Positions 16,632 through 26,012 are shown, counted from the first letter of the stretch. The stretch is DNA of 39,904 bases from Acidimicrobiia bacterium (GCA_029863625.1 JAOTUY010000026.1:1-39904), one strand, 5' to 3'. Numbers and translations are program-made. The notes: generated by a model not told the origin, from the letters alone.

Positions 16632-17621
16632 TCAGGCTGCGATTGCTCGAAGTCTCGGCAGCACTTCACTGCCCAACATCTTGATGAGCGATTCCTGGTT
16701 CATCGAGGTCATCTGCAAGGTCACGACGTCGGCAGAACAACTTTCGATCAGCGGGCGGTAGGTTTCCACGATCTGGTCGGAATCGCTGACAATCGAATAG
16801 CGGCCCAGCACTTCCTCGCGAGGGAGGAGATCGGCTCTCTCCCGCAGGTCGGCCGGATCGACCGCTTCGAGCCTGCCGGGTGCTCGGAGTCCGCGCCACG
16901 GGTGCAGGGCTTGCCAGGCTTCGTCCTCGTTCTCAGCCAATACAGACCAACGGGTTGCCAGAATGCGTGGCGCCGCCCGTCCGACCGCGTCGGCGGCTTT
17001 TCGGGCCGGACCGAGAACTCGCTCGTTGGTCGTGGCGGGATCCTTGACGGACGTGATGATGCCGTCGGCGAGACGAGCGGCGAGTGCGGCCGACTTTGGT
17101 CCTCCGGCGGCAAGCCAGATGGGGACGGGACCAAGGGGTGGGCTGTAGAGCTTGGCCCGGTCAGTCTGGTAGTAGTCCCCCCCGAAGGTCAGCTTTTCGC
17201 CGTCGAGCAACCTACGCATGATCTGCAGAGCCTCGCTCATGCGGGCAGCCCGCTCCGTGTAGCCGGGAAACTTGAACCCCAGTGGGCCTTCATTGATGTT
17301 CTCGCCGGTTCCGACTCCAAGGTTGAAACGCCCGGCCGAGAGCCGATCAAGCGTGGCAGCCGCCTGCGCCACCACGGCGGGGTGGTAACGCCATAGGGGA
17401 GTGGTCACGCCCGTCGCGAATGCCACTTTGTTGGTGACGGCGGCCATTGCACCGATCGTCGACCAGGCGAACCCGGCGGCTGAGCTGTCGTCCACCCACG
17501 GGTGGAAATGCTCCGAGACCACCAGCATATCGAAGCCGGCTTGTTCGGCGAGGCGCGCATGTTCGACGAGTTGTTCGGGATGCCATTGTTCATGACCGCA
17601 GAAGTAGGCGAATTCTGTCAC
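16632..17621 (-). CDS. LLM class F420-dependent oxidoreductase
   Basis: A 329-residue luciferase-like monooxygenase-fold (TIM barrel) protein. It has the F420 subgroup features: FAYFCGHEQWHPEQLVEHARLAEQAGFDMLVVSEHFHPW at the start and LSAGRFNLGVGTGENINEGPLG in the centre, close to F420-dependent glucose-6-phosphate dehydrogenase-like proteins. It should use the deazaflavin cofactor F420 for hydride transfer; the substrate is unknown. The GTG at 17621 is the best start: it directly precedes the first strand and follows GGAGATGAAG. It lies 41 bases downstream of the SRAP gene on the same strand. F420 use points to an actinobacterial or related host. Confidence 0.9.
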   Translation of the reverse strand: MTEFAYFCGHEQWHPEQLVEHARLAEQAGFDMLVVSEHFHPWVDDSSAAGFAWSTIGAMAAVTNKVAFATGVTTPLWRYHPAVVAQAAATLDRLSAGRFNLGVGTGENINEGPLGFKFPGYTERAARMSEALQIMRRLLDGEKLTFGGDYYQTDRAKLYSPPLGPVPIWLAAGGPKSAALAARLADGIITSVKDPATTNERVLGPARKAADAVGRAAPRILATRWSVLAENEDEAWQALHPWRGLRAPGRLEAVDPADLRERADLLPREEVLGRYSIVSDSDQIVETYRPLIESCSADVVTLQMTSMNQESLIKMLGSEVLPRLRAIAA

Positions 17622-17662
17622 GGCTTCTTCATCTCCGGAATCCTCGGCGTCGGTATCGGAGC

Positions 17663-18343
17663 TTACGGCGATCGGTCCGGTAGCGGATCCACGCACTCTG
17701 GAAGGTTGTTTCTCACATTGTTGACCAGCGTCGAGACCGGGTGTTCGATGATGGCGGTTTCGGGGACGGGCCTGAGGAGAGCATGGGCCTCGCCGGGATC
17801 GGTCAAAGCTCGGTCGAGCCAGTCATTCCACACCGCAGGGTCGAGCATCACCGGCATGCGTCCGTGGATGGGGGCCAGCGAGGGGTGGGCATTGGTCGTG
17901 ATGATGGCGCACGATCGGATACGGTCGCCCGTCTCGGGATCTCGCCAGGCTGACCACACGCCGGCGAATGCCATCGGGGATCCGTCTCGCAGGGAGATGT
18001 AGTGCGGCAACTTCCCGCGCTCCAACTGTTGCCATTCGAAGAAACCGTCGGCCGGGATGATGCACCTGCGGCGCGCAAACGAATCGCGGAACAGGGCCTT
18101 TTCTGCAACCGTCTCGGACCGGGCGTTGATCTGACCACCGGTGACTGACTTGGACCAGAAAGGAATCAATCCCCAACGGAACGTGCCCAGGAGTCGCCGG
18201 TTCTCGTGTTCTACGACTGCGTAGACCGGGTCGGTCGGGGCAACGTTGTAATTCGCCTCCAATACCTCATTTCGAATCTCATCTACGCCAAAGAATCTGG
18301 CGTAGGCATCGACATCCTGGGCGATCACGTAGCGGCCGCACAT
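17663..18343 (-). CDS. SOS response-associated peptidase (SRAP; HMCES/YedK family)
   Basis: A 226-residue SRAP protein starting MCGRY; removal of Met exposes catalytic Cys2, which forms a thiazolidine cross-link with abasic sites in single-stranded DNA and protects them. The other active-site residues are present: Asn73 in INARSET, Glu103 in GFFEW and His160 in APIHGRMPV, with RWGLIPFW between. Length is typical. The ATG at 18343 is dictated by the need for Cys2; longer frames upstream are spurious. It precedes the LLM oxidoreductase, so the two are probably co-transcribed, though no functional link is evident. Confidence 0.95.
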   Translation of the reverse strand: MCGRYVIAQDVDAYARFFGVDEIRNEVLEANYNVAPTDPVYAVVEHENRRLLGTFRWGLIPFWSKSVTGGQINARSETVAEKALFRDSFARRRCIIPADGFFEWQQLERGKLPHYISLRDGSPMAFAGVWSAWRDPETGDRIRSCAIITTNAHPSLAPIHGRMPVMLDPAVWNDWLDRALTDPGEAHALLRPVPETAIIEHPVSTLVNNVRNNLPECVDPLPDRSP

Positions 18344-18443
18344 CCCCACACCATACCGTCGGATATGCGACCTTCTCCCGGGGAATGGGGAACACACGGG
18401 GCAAGCAGGGTGGTTGGAAGGAGAGAAACTCGAGGAGTACTGC

Positions 18444-19703
18444 GTGAAACGCCTTTTGACCCTGACAGCTGTGTTGGCGATGGTGGTATCGGCGTGCGCT
18501 CCGGATGGGGACAGTTCTGGCCAAGAAGGCTCTGTTTCGGTCACGTCTCCACCCGACTCGACGGTGACTTCGAAGTCCGAGGGTTCCGCCGGCTCGACGG
18601 GCTCGACCACCACGGGTCGCGAGCTGGGTGAGCGCTCGGCTTTGGAGTTGTTCGCGGGAGGAAACATCGGAAACCAATATCCAGCTACGCTCCCCCCGCC
18701 GACCATTGACACCTCCGAGCTGTTGCGCGGCCAGATACCGGACGGGATTCCAGCCATTGACGATCCTCAATTCGTTTCCGTAGTTGAGGCTGATGCCTAT
18801 CTCACGGACAACGAAGCGGTTGTTGTGCTCGACATCGACGGCGACGCGCGGGCCTACCCGGTGCAGATTCTCATCTGGCACGAGATCATCAACGACGTGG
18901 TTGGCGGCCTTCCCGTTTCCATCACGTACTGTCCGCTCTGCAACTCCGCCGTGTCGTACCAACGGATCGTGCAAGGAGAGGTCACGACCTTCGGGACATC
19001 CGGCTTGCTGTTCAAATCGGCGCTGGTGATGTACGACCGGCTGACGGAGACGCTGTGGACCCACTACAACGGCGAGGCAATTGCCGGCCTGGCCACAGGT
19101 GAACGCCTCCCTCCGATCTCGTCACCGCTGCTGGGTTGGTCGGAGTTCAAAGACACGTTTCCGGCTGGCCTGGTACTCGACCGCGACAACACCGGCTACG
19201 CCCGGTCATATGGAGCCAACCCGTATGCGGACTATGACAACCCTTCCGGGTTCCCGTTCCTCTTCAGAGGCGAATTGAACGACCAGATAGGCGCTCAGCG
19301 ACGAGTAGCCGGCGTGTCGATCGACGGTGCCGCCAAGGCATGGACTCTCGAAGCCATCTCGGGTCTTGTAACCCGGGCTACCCACGACACGGTCGGCGAG
19401 CAGCCGGTGGTGGTATTCTGGAAATCAGGGCAGGCGACGGCCCTCGAGTCAGGTCGCATCGACGGCGGACGCGACGTCGGAAGTGTTGGAGTCTTCGTTC
19501 CCGAGGCAGATGGGCAAATGTTGACGTTTGTCGGCGCAGGGGCCGGGTTTGGCGACGATCAGACCGGCAGCACGTGGAATGTACTCGGGCAGGCCATCGA
19601 CGGCCCGCTCACCGGCATCGAGCTGATCGAGGTTCCCCACCTGGACACGTTCTGGTTCGCCTGGTTCTCGTACAACCCGGGAACCCTCCTCGTCGAGGGT
19701 TAG
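18444..19703 (+). CDS. DUF3179 domain lipoprotein
   Basis: A 419-residue lipoprotein. GTG start at 18444 after GAGGAG, signal peptide MKRLLTLTAVLAMVVSAC with a lipobox (VSAC), then a Ser/Thr/Gly linker to about residue 60. The rest is the DUF3179 domain, recognised by ALVLDIDGDARAYPVQILIWHEIINDVVGGLPVSITYCPLCNSAVSYQR and the later FGTSGLLFKSALVMYDR and SLWTHYNGEA-like segments. The CPLCNSA motif is the signature of the family, whose biochemical role is unknown; a redox or metal-binding use of the Cys pair is inference. Its promoter lies in the 100-base divergent spacer with the SRAP gene. Confidence 0.88.
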   Translation: MKRLLTLTAVLAMVVSACAPDGDSSGQEGSVSVTSPPDSTVTSKSEGSAGSTGSTTTGRELGERSALELFAGGNIGNQYPATLPPPTIDTSELLRGQIPDGIPAIDDPQFVSVVEADAYLTDNEAVVVLDIDGDARAYPVQILIWHEIINDVVGGLPVSITYCPLCNSAVSYQRIVQGEVTTFGTSGLLFKSALVMYDRLTETLWTHYNGEAIAGLATGERLPPISSPLLGWSEFKDTFPAGLVLDRDNTGYARSYGANPYADYDNPSGFPFLFRGELNDQIGAQRRVAGVSIDGAAKAWTLEAISGLVTRATHDTVGEQPVVVFWKSGQATALESGRIDGGRDVGSVGVFVPEADGQMLTFVGAGAGFGDDQTGSTWNVLGQAIDGPLTGIELIEVPHLDTFWFAWFSYNPGTLLVEG

Positions 19704-19751
19704 GCGTTCGACGGGCGACGCCGTTGCATGACACGGGACGGAACGCATTAT

Positions 19752-19771
19752 CTTGGGTCGGGACACCCAAG
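19752..19771 (+). terminator. Possible hairpin after the DUF3179 gene
   Basis: A perfect 7-bp inverted repeat, CTTGGGT and ACCCAAG around a six-base loop, lies 48 bases after the stop of the DUF3179 gene and just before the phosphatase start. There is no T-tract, so intrinsic termination is uncertain; it may equally be a leader structure of the next gene. Confidence 0.3.
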
Positions 19772-19784
19772 GAATGAGATTCAA

Positions 19785-20597
19785 GTGGCATCGAGTGAGC
19801 ATCAAACAAGCGCTCTGCTCTTCACCGACATCGACGGAACGCTCGTCGCCCACGACACCTACGATCCGGGCCCGGCGGCTGAGTCCGTTGCCAAACTGCA
19901 GCGAGCCGGAATCCCCGTGGTGCTTTGTTCGGCGAAGACCCGGGCCGAGCAGGAGGCCATTCGGGTCCGGCTGGACCTGGACGACCCCTATATCGTTGAG
20001 AACGGAGCCGGAGTCATCTTCCCAGTCGACTTCCCCGGTTCCCTGGCCGGGGAGGGCGAGCAAGAACTGGTCACGTTTGGTCTCACCTATCGAGAGGTGC
20101 GAGAGGGACTCGAACTAGCCGCCGCCGAGGCGGGGCTGGAAGTCAAGGGATTCGGCGATTTGTCGGTTGAAGAAGTATCCAGCCTCACCGGACTGACGCT
20201 GGCCGGAGCGGCCAAAGCCAGGAACCGGGAGTTCACCGAGACCTTTGTGATCGAGAATCCCACGCCGGAGCGCGAAGTGCTTCTCTCCCATCATCTCGAG
20301 GAACGTGGGATGGGGATTCTGCACGGGGCCCGCTACTGGACGGCGCTTGGCCGCCACGACAAGGGGCAGGCGGTTCGGTTCGTGATCTCGCGCTACGAGG
20401 GATCTGGTTCGGTCACGTCCTACGCGGTTGGCGACTCAGTAACTGATCTCGGGATGCTCGAAGCGGTCGACATTCCGATGCTGGTCCAACAGGCCGATGG
20501 AAGTTGGGCCGACCTCGATCTGAAAGGCTTGGTGCGGCTCAAAGGCATCGGACCGGAGGGATGGTCGCGGGCCGCCCACGTCTTGCTCAAGCGGTAA
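19785..20597 (+). CDS. HAD-superfamily phosphatase, mannosyl-3-phosphoglycerate phosphatase-like
   Basis: A 270-residue Cof-type HAD hydrolase. Motif I is FTDIDGTL (Asp15 nucleophile, Asp17 acid/base), motif II is VVLCSAKTRAE, the motif III lysine is in GRHDKGQAV, and motif IV is GDSVTDLGML. The cap domain and the VVLCSAKTRAEQEAIRVRLDLDDPYIVENGAGVIFP segment resemble mannosyl-3-phosphoglycerate phosphatase, which makes the compatible solute mannosylglycerate; no synthase gene is adjacent, so the substrate is inference. The GTG at 19785 follows AAGGAATGAG; an ATG at 19728 has no site and would add a non-homologous leader. Confidence 0.85.
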   Translation: MASSEHQTSALLFTDIDGTLVAHDTYDPGPAAESVAKLQRAGIPVVLCSAKTRAEQEAIRVRLDLDDPYIVENGAGVIFPVDFPGSLAGEGEQELVTFGLTYREVREGLELAAAEAGLEVKGFGDLSVEEVSSLTGLTLAGAAKARNREFTETFVIENPTPEREVLLSHHLEERGMGILHGARYWTALGRHDKGQAVRFVISRYEGSGSVTSYAVGDSVTDLGMLEAVDIPMLVQQADGSWADLDLKGLVRLKGIGPEGWSRAAHVLLKR

Positions 20598-20619
20598 CCG
20601 CTGAGCATTGGCCGGGTCT

Positions 20620-21624
20620 TCATTCCTCTGACCAGTCTTTCCGCATCTGCTCGAAGATCACGGCGGCCAGACGGCGGGCGCCGGCCCATGTGAAATGGAC
20701 GCCATCGCCGTATCGCATCAACTCCAGGTTCCCGGCCTCGTTGGTGAGATAGGCCGAGTACTGGCCGGACTCATCCGAGAAGAGATCCCACGATTCGATG
20801 ATCGAAACTGATGGTCGTGTCGATGCTTCCTCCCGATAGACGCCATTCATCAACTCGACGTGCTCGCTGAAGAGGTCGCTGGCCATGATCGGCAGGGCGA
20901 TCCAATAGAGTTTTGAGCCCTCTGAGGTGAAGGTATCCATGGCTTCGGCTACCCGACTTCGATAGAACTCGATCCACTCGGGTGTCCAGCGTTCGACAAT
21001 CACACCTTCGACGCTGGCGTCCTGACCGTCGTTGCCTCCAAACATGGCGATGATGACCTCCGGCTGCACCAGAGGCAGCTGCTCGGCCGCATAGGCGGGC
21101 CAATCGAAGAAATCGCGACGGGTGAGACCGGACACGAACTGGAAATCGACCTCGGCGTCGACCACGCCGCTGTCCTCGCCCTCGTTGACGATCGAGGGGC
21201 CGAGCAATTCCATCAGGGAGTCACCGATGATCCAGACTTTGAGCGGCTCTTCGGCCGTTGGAGAGCGAAATCCGAAGCCCTCGATCGGCGTGGGGCCGGC
21301 GGTTGTAGTGGTGCTGGAGGGCTCGACGGGATCAGGGTCGGGCGAGGCGACATCGGCCGCCGGCTCGGTGGTGGTTGAGCGACCAAGCAGTGTGTCCAGG
21401 GCCCGGCGGGGGCGATCGAACAGGAAGAACGAACTGATGGAACCCAACGGACCTGTGATGGCTACGGCGACAGACCGGGTTGGCCCGTACGGGAGGCTGT
21501 TGGCAGCACGTTCCAGGGCCTGGGCGTTGAGCAATGAGCCCAGGCCGAGGGCAATGACGACGACCAACAGGGCATGGCCGGCCGGGGAGCGCCGTCGAGG
21601 TTGGAGGCGGGGTCGGTCGATCAT
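20620..21624 (-). CDS. Membrane-anchored SGNH/DUF459-like hydrolase
   Basis: A 334-residue protein with an N-terminal membrane anchor (HALLVVVIALGLGSLLNA, about residues 17-34), a Pro/Thr-rich linker (VEPSSTTTTAGPTP, about 100-113) and a C-terminal SGNH domain. The nucleophile is Ser136 in IIGDSLMELLG, the oxyanion block is MFGGNDGQD and the catalytic Asp/His are in YGDGVHFTWAG. The DUF459 or AlgX-like group acylates or deacylates extracellular glycans. Its ATG is four bases after the stop of the MBOAT gene, so the two work together: the MBOAT protein passes acyl groups across the membrane and the SGNH protein transfers them. The target polymer is unknown. Confidence 0.88.
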   Translation of the reverse strand: MIDRPRLQPRRRSPAGHALLVVVIALGLGSLLNAQALERAANSLPYGPTRSVAVAITGPLGSISSFFLFDRPRRALDTLLGRSTTTEPAADVASPDPDPVEPSSTTTTAGPTPIEGFGFRSPTAEEPLKVWIIGDSLMELLGPSIVNEGEDSGVVDAEVDFQFVSGLTRRDFFDWPAYAAEQLPLVQPEVIIAMFGGNDGQDASVEGVIVERWTPEWIEFYRSRVAEAMDTFTSEGSKLYWIALPIMASDLFSEHVELMNGVYREEASTRPSVSIIESWDLFSDESGQYSAYLTNEAGNLELMRYGDGVHFTWAGARRLAAVIFEQMRKDWSEE

Positions 21625-21628
21625 GGCA

Positions 21629-23050
21629 TCAGAATTGGAAGTAGATGAAGGCCGCGACGCCTTCCTGGCCGAGACCGTCGATGGCGGCCAGCGCAAAGGC
21701 CAGGATCACGCCTTGGAGGATGGGGACCAGGCGGGAGAAGGTCGCCTGGAGTCTGACGACGACGCCCCGCGACACGTACTGGGAGCCGATGCCAATGCCG
21801 ATGGCCAGGAGCACGGCCGGAGTGACGGCCGGGGCCGGTCCCCAACCTGTGATCAGGCGGGCCATCACATCCCAGGCGACGGTCAACGATCCGGCCCTGA
21901 ACAGGATCCAGCCGAGACAGACAAGATGGAACACGATGAGTCGGGCGAGGATGCGCCTCCCGACCGTATCCGGCGGTTCGGGCAATCCCCGCGCCAGCCG
22001 CCGCTCCTCCCGCCACCGTTCATATGCCAGCCAGCTGCCGTGTAGTCCGCCCCACAACACGAAGCTCCACGCCGCGCCGTGCCATAGACCCCCCAGCAGC
22101 ATGGTGAGCATCAGGTTCCGGTAAATGGCGAGACGCGACCCCCGCGAACCACCCAGGGGGATGTACAGATAATCCCGCAACCAGCGGGACAAGGTCATGT
22201 GCCAGCGGCGCCAGAAATCTCTGATCGACAACGCCGTATAAGGCGCATTGAAGTTGTCGGGGAAAGAGAAACCCAATAGCAAGGCGGCTCCGATGGCGAT
22301 GTCCGAATACGCGCTGAAGTCGCAATAGATCTGTACGGCATAGCCGTAGATGCCGATCAGGACCTCGAGCGACGAGAACCGCCCGGGGGTGGTGAATACG
22401 CCGTCGACGATCTGGGTAGCGAGGAAATCGGCGATCACCACTTTCTTGGCCAGTCCAACGACGATCAAGTAGAAGGCTCGTGAGCTGTCGAGTCGGCGAG
22501 GATCGCGTGGCTTCTTGAGCTGGGGGAGGAATTCGCCGGCTCGCACGATGGGACCTGCGACCAGCTGCGGGAAGAAACTCAAGTACACACCGAAATCGAG
22601 CAGTGAAACGGGTTCGAACTTTCCGCGGTAGATGTCGATCACGTAACTGAGCGCTTGGAATGTGAAGAAGGAGATGCCGACCGGTAACACCACTTGGAGG
22701 AGGGGGAGAGAGGCCTGGAGTCCGATCGCCTCGAGCGTGTTGGCGACCGAGGTGACCATGAAACCGTAGTACTTGAAGAATCCGAGAATGCCGAGGTTGG
22801 CCGCGACCGCTCCGGAAACGAGACCGTGCCGTCTGCGCCCGGCAGATCGATGGATGGCGACACCAAACGCTTGGTTGATGAGGATCGATCCGGCCAGGAG
22901 CGCCGTGAAGCGGTAGTCCCAGGAGCCGTAGAAGAAGAAGCTGGCGCCCAGCATCACGATCCGCCAGGCCTTTTGATGCGGCATGAGGAACCAGTTGGCG
23001 GTGAGCACCACCAAGAAGAAGATGGCGAAGTCGACGGTAGGGAACAGCAT
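21629..23050 (-). CDS. MBOAT family O-acyltransferase (AlgI-like)
   Basis: A 473-residue polytopic membrane protein with MBOAT landmarks: MLFPTVDFAIFF at the start, LGASFFFYGSWDYRF, VVLPVGISFFTFQALSYVIDIYRG, FPQLVAGPIVR, the DFWRRWHMTLSRWLRDYLYIPLGG block and LLGGLWHGAAWSFVLWGGLHG containing the catalytic His. It is close to AlgI/DltB-like proteins that export acetyl (or other acyl) groups for polysaccharide decoration. It sits directly upstream of the SGNH gene. Length is normal and no key residue is missing. The start is an ATG with weak ribosome site, 66 bases after the cNMP-binding gene. Confidence 0.93.
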   Translation of the reverse strand: MLFPTVDFAIFFLVVLTANWFLMPHQKAWRIVMLGASFFFYGSWDYRFTALLAGSILINQAFGVAIHRSAGRRRHGLVSGAVAANLGILGFFKYYGFMVTSVANTLEAIGLQASLPLLQVVLPVGISFFTFQALSYVIDIYRGKFEPVSLLDFGVYLSFFPQLVAGPIVRAGEFLPQLKKPRDPRRLDSSRAFYLIVVGLAKKVVIADFLATQIVDGVFTTPGRFSSLEVLIGIYGYAVQIYCDFSAYSDIAIGAALLLGFSFPDNFNAPYTALSIRDFWRRWHMTLSRWLRDYLYIPLGGSRGSRLAIYRNLMLTMLLGGLWHGAAWSFVLWGGLHGSWLAYERWREERRLARGLPEPPDTVGRRILARLIVFHLVCLGWILFRAGSLTVAWDVMARLITGWGPAPAVTPAVLLAIGIGIGSQYVSRGVVVRLQATFSRLVPILQGVILAFALAAIDGLGQEGVAAFIYFQF

Positions 23051-23092
23051 CAGCTTGAGCCGAAACGTTAGCGGGAAGTACGCACGGTCGGC

Positions 23093-23111
23093 CCCGTTCC
23101 GCCGGAACGGG
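23093..23111 (-). terminator. Hairpin after the cNMP-binding gene
   Basis: A perfect 8-bp inverted repeat, CCCGTTCC and GGAACGGG around GCC, lies 6 bases past the stop of the cNMP-binding gene and 43 bases before the MBOAT start. There is no T-tract. It may attenuate read-through from fhs into the acyltransferase pair. Confidence 0.4.
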
Positions 23112-23116
23112 AGGGG

Positions 23117-23593
23117 TCAGCCGTGAGTGATGAGCCCTGGACGGATCTGGCTGAGGATTTGAGACCGGGCGGCGGCGAGGCGCTCGGCCACGATGTGGGT
23201 GAGCCGGCGCAGGATCCGGAATCCAACGGCCGGATTGGACTCCAGGGCAGCCATCAATACGGCTGCGTCGATTTCGATCAGTTCGGTTGGTTCGAGGCAC
23301 AGCCCGCTGGTCGGATGAATGCCCGCTTCTCCGAGCATGGCGGACACGCCGATCAGTTCGCCGGGCCGCCCGGCCGCCATCGCCACCTCTGCACTTTCGA
23401 GTTGGGTCTTCTTTCGCAGCGAGACAAGGCCGCTTACCACGATATAGAAAGTGTGGCTCGGTTGACCTTCTTCGAAAATGCGCTGGCCGGCGGCGGCGGA
23501 TTCTCTGCGGGCAATGCCGGCGAGCAATGCACGCTCTTCAGGATCGAGATCCTTGAAGAAGGGCAATCGTTCGAGTTCTTTTGGACTGATCAT
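23117..23593 (-). CDS. Stand-alone cyclic-nucleotide-binding domain protein (Crp/Fnr-like, no HTH)
   Basis: A 158-residue protein that is essentially only a cNMP-binding beta-roll and its C-terminal helix: LERLPFFKDLDPEERALLAGIARRESAAAGQRIFEEGQPSHTFYIVVSGLVSLRKK followed by the phosphate-binding cassette-like segment AAGRPGELIGVSAMLGEAGIHPTSGLCLEPTELIEIDAAVL and a helix ending in RLAAARSQILSQIRPGL. The Crp helix-turn-helix is absent, so it cannot act as a classical transcription factor. The ATG follows AAAGGGAACG. It lies 49 bases after fhs on the same strand. The cassette lacks an obvious Arg-Ser cAMP pair, so ligand identity is open. Confidence 0.85.
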   Translation of the reverse strand: MISPKELERLPFFKDLDPEERALLAGIARRESAAAGQRIFEEGQPSHTFYIVVSGLVSLRKKTQLESAEVAMAAGRPGELIGVSAMLGEAGIHPTSGLCLEPTELIEIDAAVLMAALESNPAVGFRILRRLTHIVAERLAAARSQILSQIRPGLITHG

Positions 23594-23642
23594 GGGCGTT
23601 CCCTTTCGGGTTTCCGGGCTGCGGGGGTATGGACATTCATCG

Positions 23643-25379
23643 TCAGAAAAGGCCTATGACTCGGCCGGTGGCGGGATCGATGTCGACGTTCTCGAACGCC
23701 GGCCGGGACGGTAGTCCCGGCATGGTTCGCATCGTCCCGCACAGCGGGTAGAGAAACCCTGCACCGACGCTGGCCCGGATGTCACGCACCGGCAGCCGGA
23801 AGTCTTTTGGGACTCCCTTCCAGCGAGGCTCGTGACTCAAACTGAGATGGGTCTTCGCCATGCAGATCGGCAAGCGGTCGTAACCCAGATCCGTGTAGAG
23901 CTGCAGCTTCGCCTCAGCTTCGGGCAAGAAGTCGACCCCGTTGGCGCCGTACACGTTGGTGGCGATCACCTCGATCTTGTCACGAATCGGAATGTCGAGC
24001 GGATAGAGGTACCGGAAGTTCTTCGGTTGCCGACAGGCCATGATTACGGCCTCGGCCAGGGCGATCGATCCGGCCCCACCTTGCGCCCAGTGATCCGTCA
24101 TCACGGCCGCTTCGGCGCCTGCCCCGATCGCGATCTTCTCGAGGAGCGCTATCTCATCATCCGTGTCCGGGTCGAATCGATTGACCGCCACCACCACCGA
24201 CACCCCGAATCTCCTGGCGATACCAATATGGGCGACGAGATTCGCTGCGCCCTGCTCGAGACCCGGAAGGTTTTCCTCGATCAGTTCCGGTGGGAGCGGT
24301 CTGCCGGCCATGACCCGTCCTACGCCTCCGTGCATTTTCAACGCCCGGATCGTGGCCACGATGACCACGCAATCGGGCGTGAGCCCGCTCGCCCGACACT
24401 TGATGTCCATGAATTTCTCCATGCCAATGTCGGCCCCGAACCCCGATTCGGTGACGACATAGTCGCCCAACCGGAGGGCGATCTGGTCCGCAATCACGCT
24501 CGAGTTTCCATGGGCGATGTTGGCGAACGGTCCGGCATGCACCAGCGCCGGGGTGTGCTCGAGCGTCTGCAACAGTGTCGGCATGAGGGCGTCCTTCATG
24601 AGCACCGTCATGGCACCAGCCACTTTCAGATCTTCAGCGGTCACCGGGCTTCCCTCGAACGTGGTACCCACGACGATTCTTCCCAACCGCTCTCGCAGAT
24701 CCAGGAGGTCGGTGGCAAGTGCGAGAATGGCCATGACCTCCGAGGCGACGGCGATATCGAACCCCGCCTCCCGCGGGTTGCCGTTGATCCTGCCGCCGAG
24801 CCCGACGATGACGCTCCGCAACGCTCGATCGTTTAAATCGACGACCCTGGGCCAGGAGATCGAGAACGGGTTGAGATTCAGCTTGTTCCCGTGGGTGAGG
24901 TGGTTGTCGATGGCAGCCGCGAGGAGATTGTGCGATGCGGCGACGGCGTGGATGTCGCCGGTGAGGTGGAGATTGAAGTCCTCCATCGGGATGACCTGGC
25001 TGTAGCCCCCTCCGGCAGCTCCACCCTTGATTCCGAAGGTGGGCCCCATGCTCGGCTGACGGATCGTCGTAAACACTCGATGGCCCAGCCGACCAAGTCC
25101 CTGGCTGAGCCCGATCGCGGTGGTGGTTTTTCCTTCGCCGAGTGGTGTTGGGGTGATGGCAGTAACGTCGATGTATTTGCCAAGAGGTTGGTCGGCGACC
25201 TTCTCCCGAACATCGAGGTGAACCTTGGCTTTGTAGTCACCGTACAGCTCGAGGTCTCCGGCTTTCAGTCCGACCCGTTCTGCGATTGACAAGATCGGAT
25301 CAATTGGAGCTTCCTGGGCGATGTCGAGATCGCTGGGGACCGGGTTGCGGGGTTGGAGGTAGTGGCCGCTCGTGGTCAT
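23643..25379 (-). CDS. fhs: Formate--tetrahydrofolate ligase
   Basis: A 578-residue protein with all major FTHFS features: the ATP-binding P-loop in [21 protein letters not shown] (about residues 74-92), the following [39 protein letters not shown] block, [21 protein letters not shown], and [21 protein letters not shown]. It makes 10-formyl-THF from formate, THF and ATP for purine and one-carbon metabolism, or for formate assimilation. The ATG at 25379 follows GGAG; the longer frame to 25559 is not supported. No other folate pathway gene is in the window. It follows rnpB and its terminator, so it likely has its own promoter in 25380-25530. Confidence 0.97.
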   Translation of the reverse strand: MTTSGHYLQPRNPVPSDLDIAQEAPIDPILSIAERVGLKAGDLELYGDYKAKVHLDVREKVADQPLGKYIDVTAITPTPLGEGKTTTAIGLSQGLGRLGHRVFTTIRQPSMGPTFGIKGGAAGGGYSQVIPMEDFNLHLTGDIHAVAASHNLLAAAIDNHLTHGNKLNLNPFSISWPRVVDLNDRALRSVIVGLGGRINGNPREAGFDIAVASEVMAILALATDLLDLRERLGRIVVGTTFEGSPVTAEDLKVAGAMTVLMKDALMPTLLQTLEHTPALVHAGPFANIAHGNSSVIADQIALRLGDYVVTESGFGADIGMEKFMDIKCRASGLTPDCVVIVATIRALKMHGGVGRVMAGRPLPPELIEENLPGLEQGAANLVAHIGIARRFGVSVVVAVNRFDPDTDDEIALLEKIAIGAGAEAAVMTDHWAQGGAGSIALAEAVIMACRQPKNFRYLYPLDIPIRDKIEVIATNVYGANGVDFLPEAEAKLQLYTDLGYDRLPICMAKTHLSLSHEPRWKGVPKDFRLPVRDIRASVGAGFLYPLCGTMRTMPGLPSRPAFENVDIDPATGRVIGLF

Positions 25380-25530
25380 GAGATCTCCGTCCAACGGTGA
25401 TATTCCGAGTGTAGCGATGGGATCTTTCGCAAGATCGGGCCGCTCGGCCTCGTGTTTGTGCCACTCGTCATCACTGCGTTGCATGCCGGCGGGAGGAAGT
25501 GAACCGCAAGAGCGAAGACAGCCGGACAAA

Positions 25531-25557
25531 GCGAGGGGCCCCCGTGGGGCCCCTCGC
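25531..25557 (-). terminator. Intrinsic-type terminator of rnpB
   Basis: A perfect 12-bp GC-rich inverted repeat (GCGAGGGGCCCC and GGGGCCCCTCGC around CGT, read on the plus strand) lies immediately downstream of the RNase P RNA 3' end on the minus strand and is followed in that direction by a short TTTG run. The very stable stem should end rnpB transcription. Confidence 0.75.
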
Positions 25558-25562
25558 AAACC

Positions 25563-25987
25563 CGCGAGTCCGCCTATAAGCCGGATTCTGTGCCGATCCG
25601 AAGATCGGCGACGGTCATCTATCTGGGGTAAACGTCTCCGTCTACCTCGTTGCGGCCTACCTGGGAGATAGGGCGGGTCACCCGCTCCCTGCTTGGCCTT
25701 GCTCCCGGTGGGGTTTGCCGATCCGGGCCGGTCGCCCGGCCCGCTGGTGGTCTCTTACACCACCGTTTCACCTTTGCCTGTGAAGTGATGCTCATCACAC
25801 CACTGCGGGATCGAAACCCCGCACGAAACAGTCTCGCAACCGGTTCGTCCCATCGGCCGTCTGTTCTCTGTGGCACTTTCCGTCGGTTCGCACCGCCTGG
25901 ACGTTATCCAGCACCGCACCCTGTGGAGTCCGGACTTTCCTCTACGGGTTCCAAGGAACCCACAGCGACCGTCCGGCGGACTCGCCC
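25563..25987 (-). ncRNA. rnpB: RNase P RNA (bacterial type A-like)
   Basis: On the minus strand this roughly 425-base region carries the universal RNase P RNA segments: GAGGAAAGTCCGG near the 5' end (plus positions about 25929-25943) and ACAGAATCCGGCTTAT near the 3' end (25576-25591). Helix P1 is formed by CGAGTCCGCC at the 5' end (25975-25984) and GGCGGACTCG at the 3' end (25565-25574), which set the boundaries given. Size and layout fit the ancestral A type of actinobacteria. The RNA is the catalytic subunit that removes tRNA 5' leaders. The ends are estimated from the P1 helix to within a few bases. Confidence 0.95.
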
Positions 25988-26012
25988 ACCAAGGATACCT
26001 CTTTGTAGCCCC

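Noticed and set aside
22020..23300. A 426-residue minus-strand frame overlapping the MBOAT gene in another frame
   Set aside because: Arg/Pro/His-rich and without motifs; the MBOAT frame carries all family signatures.
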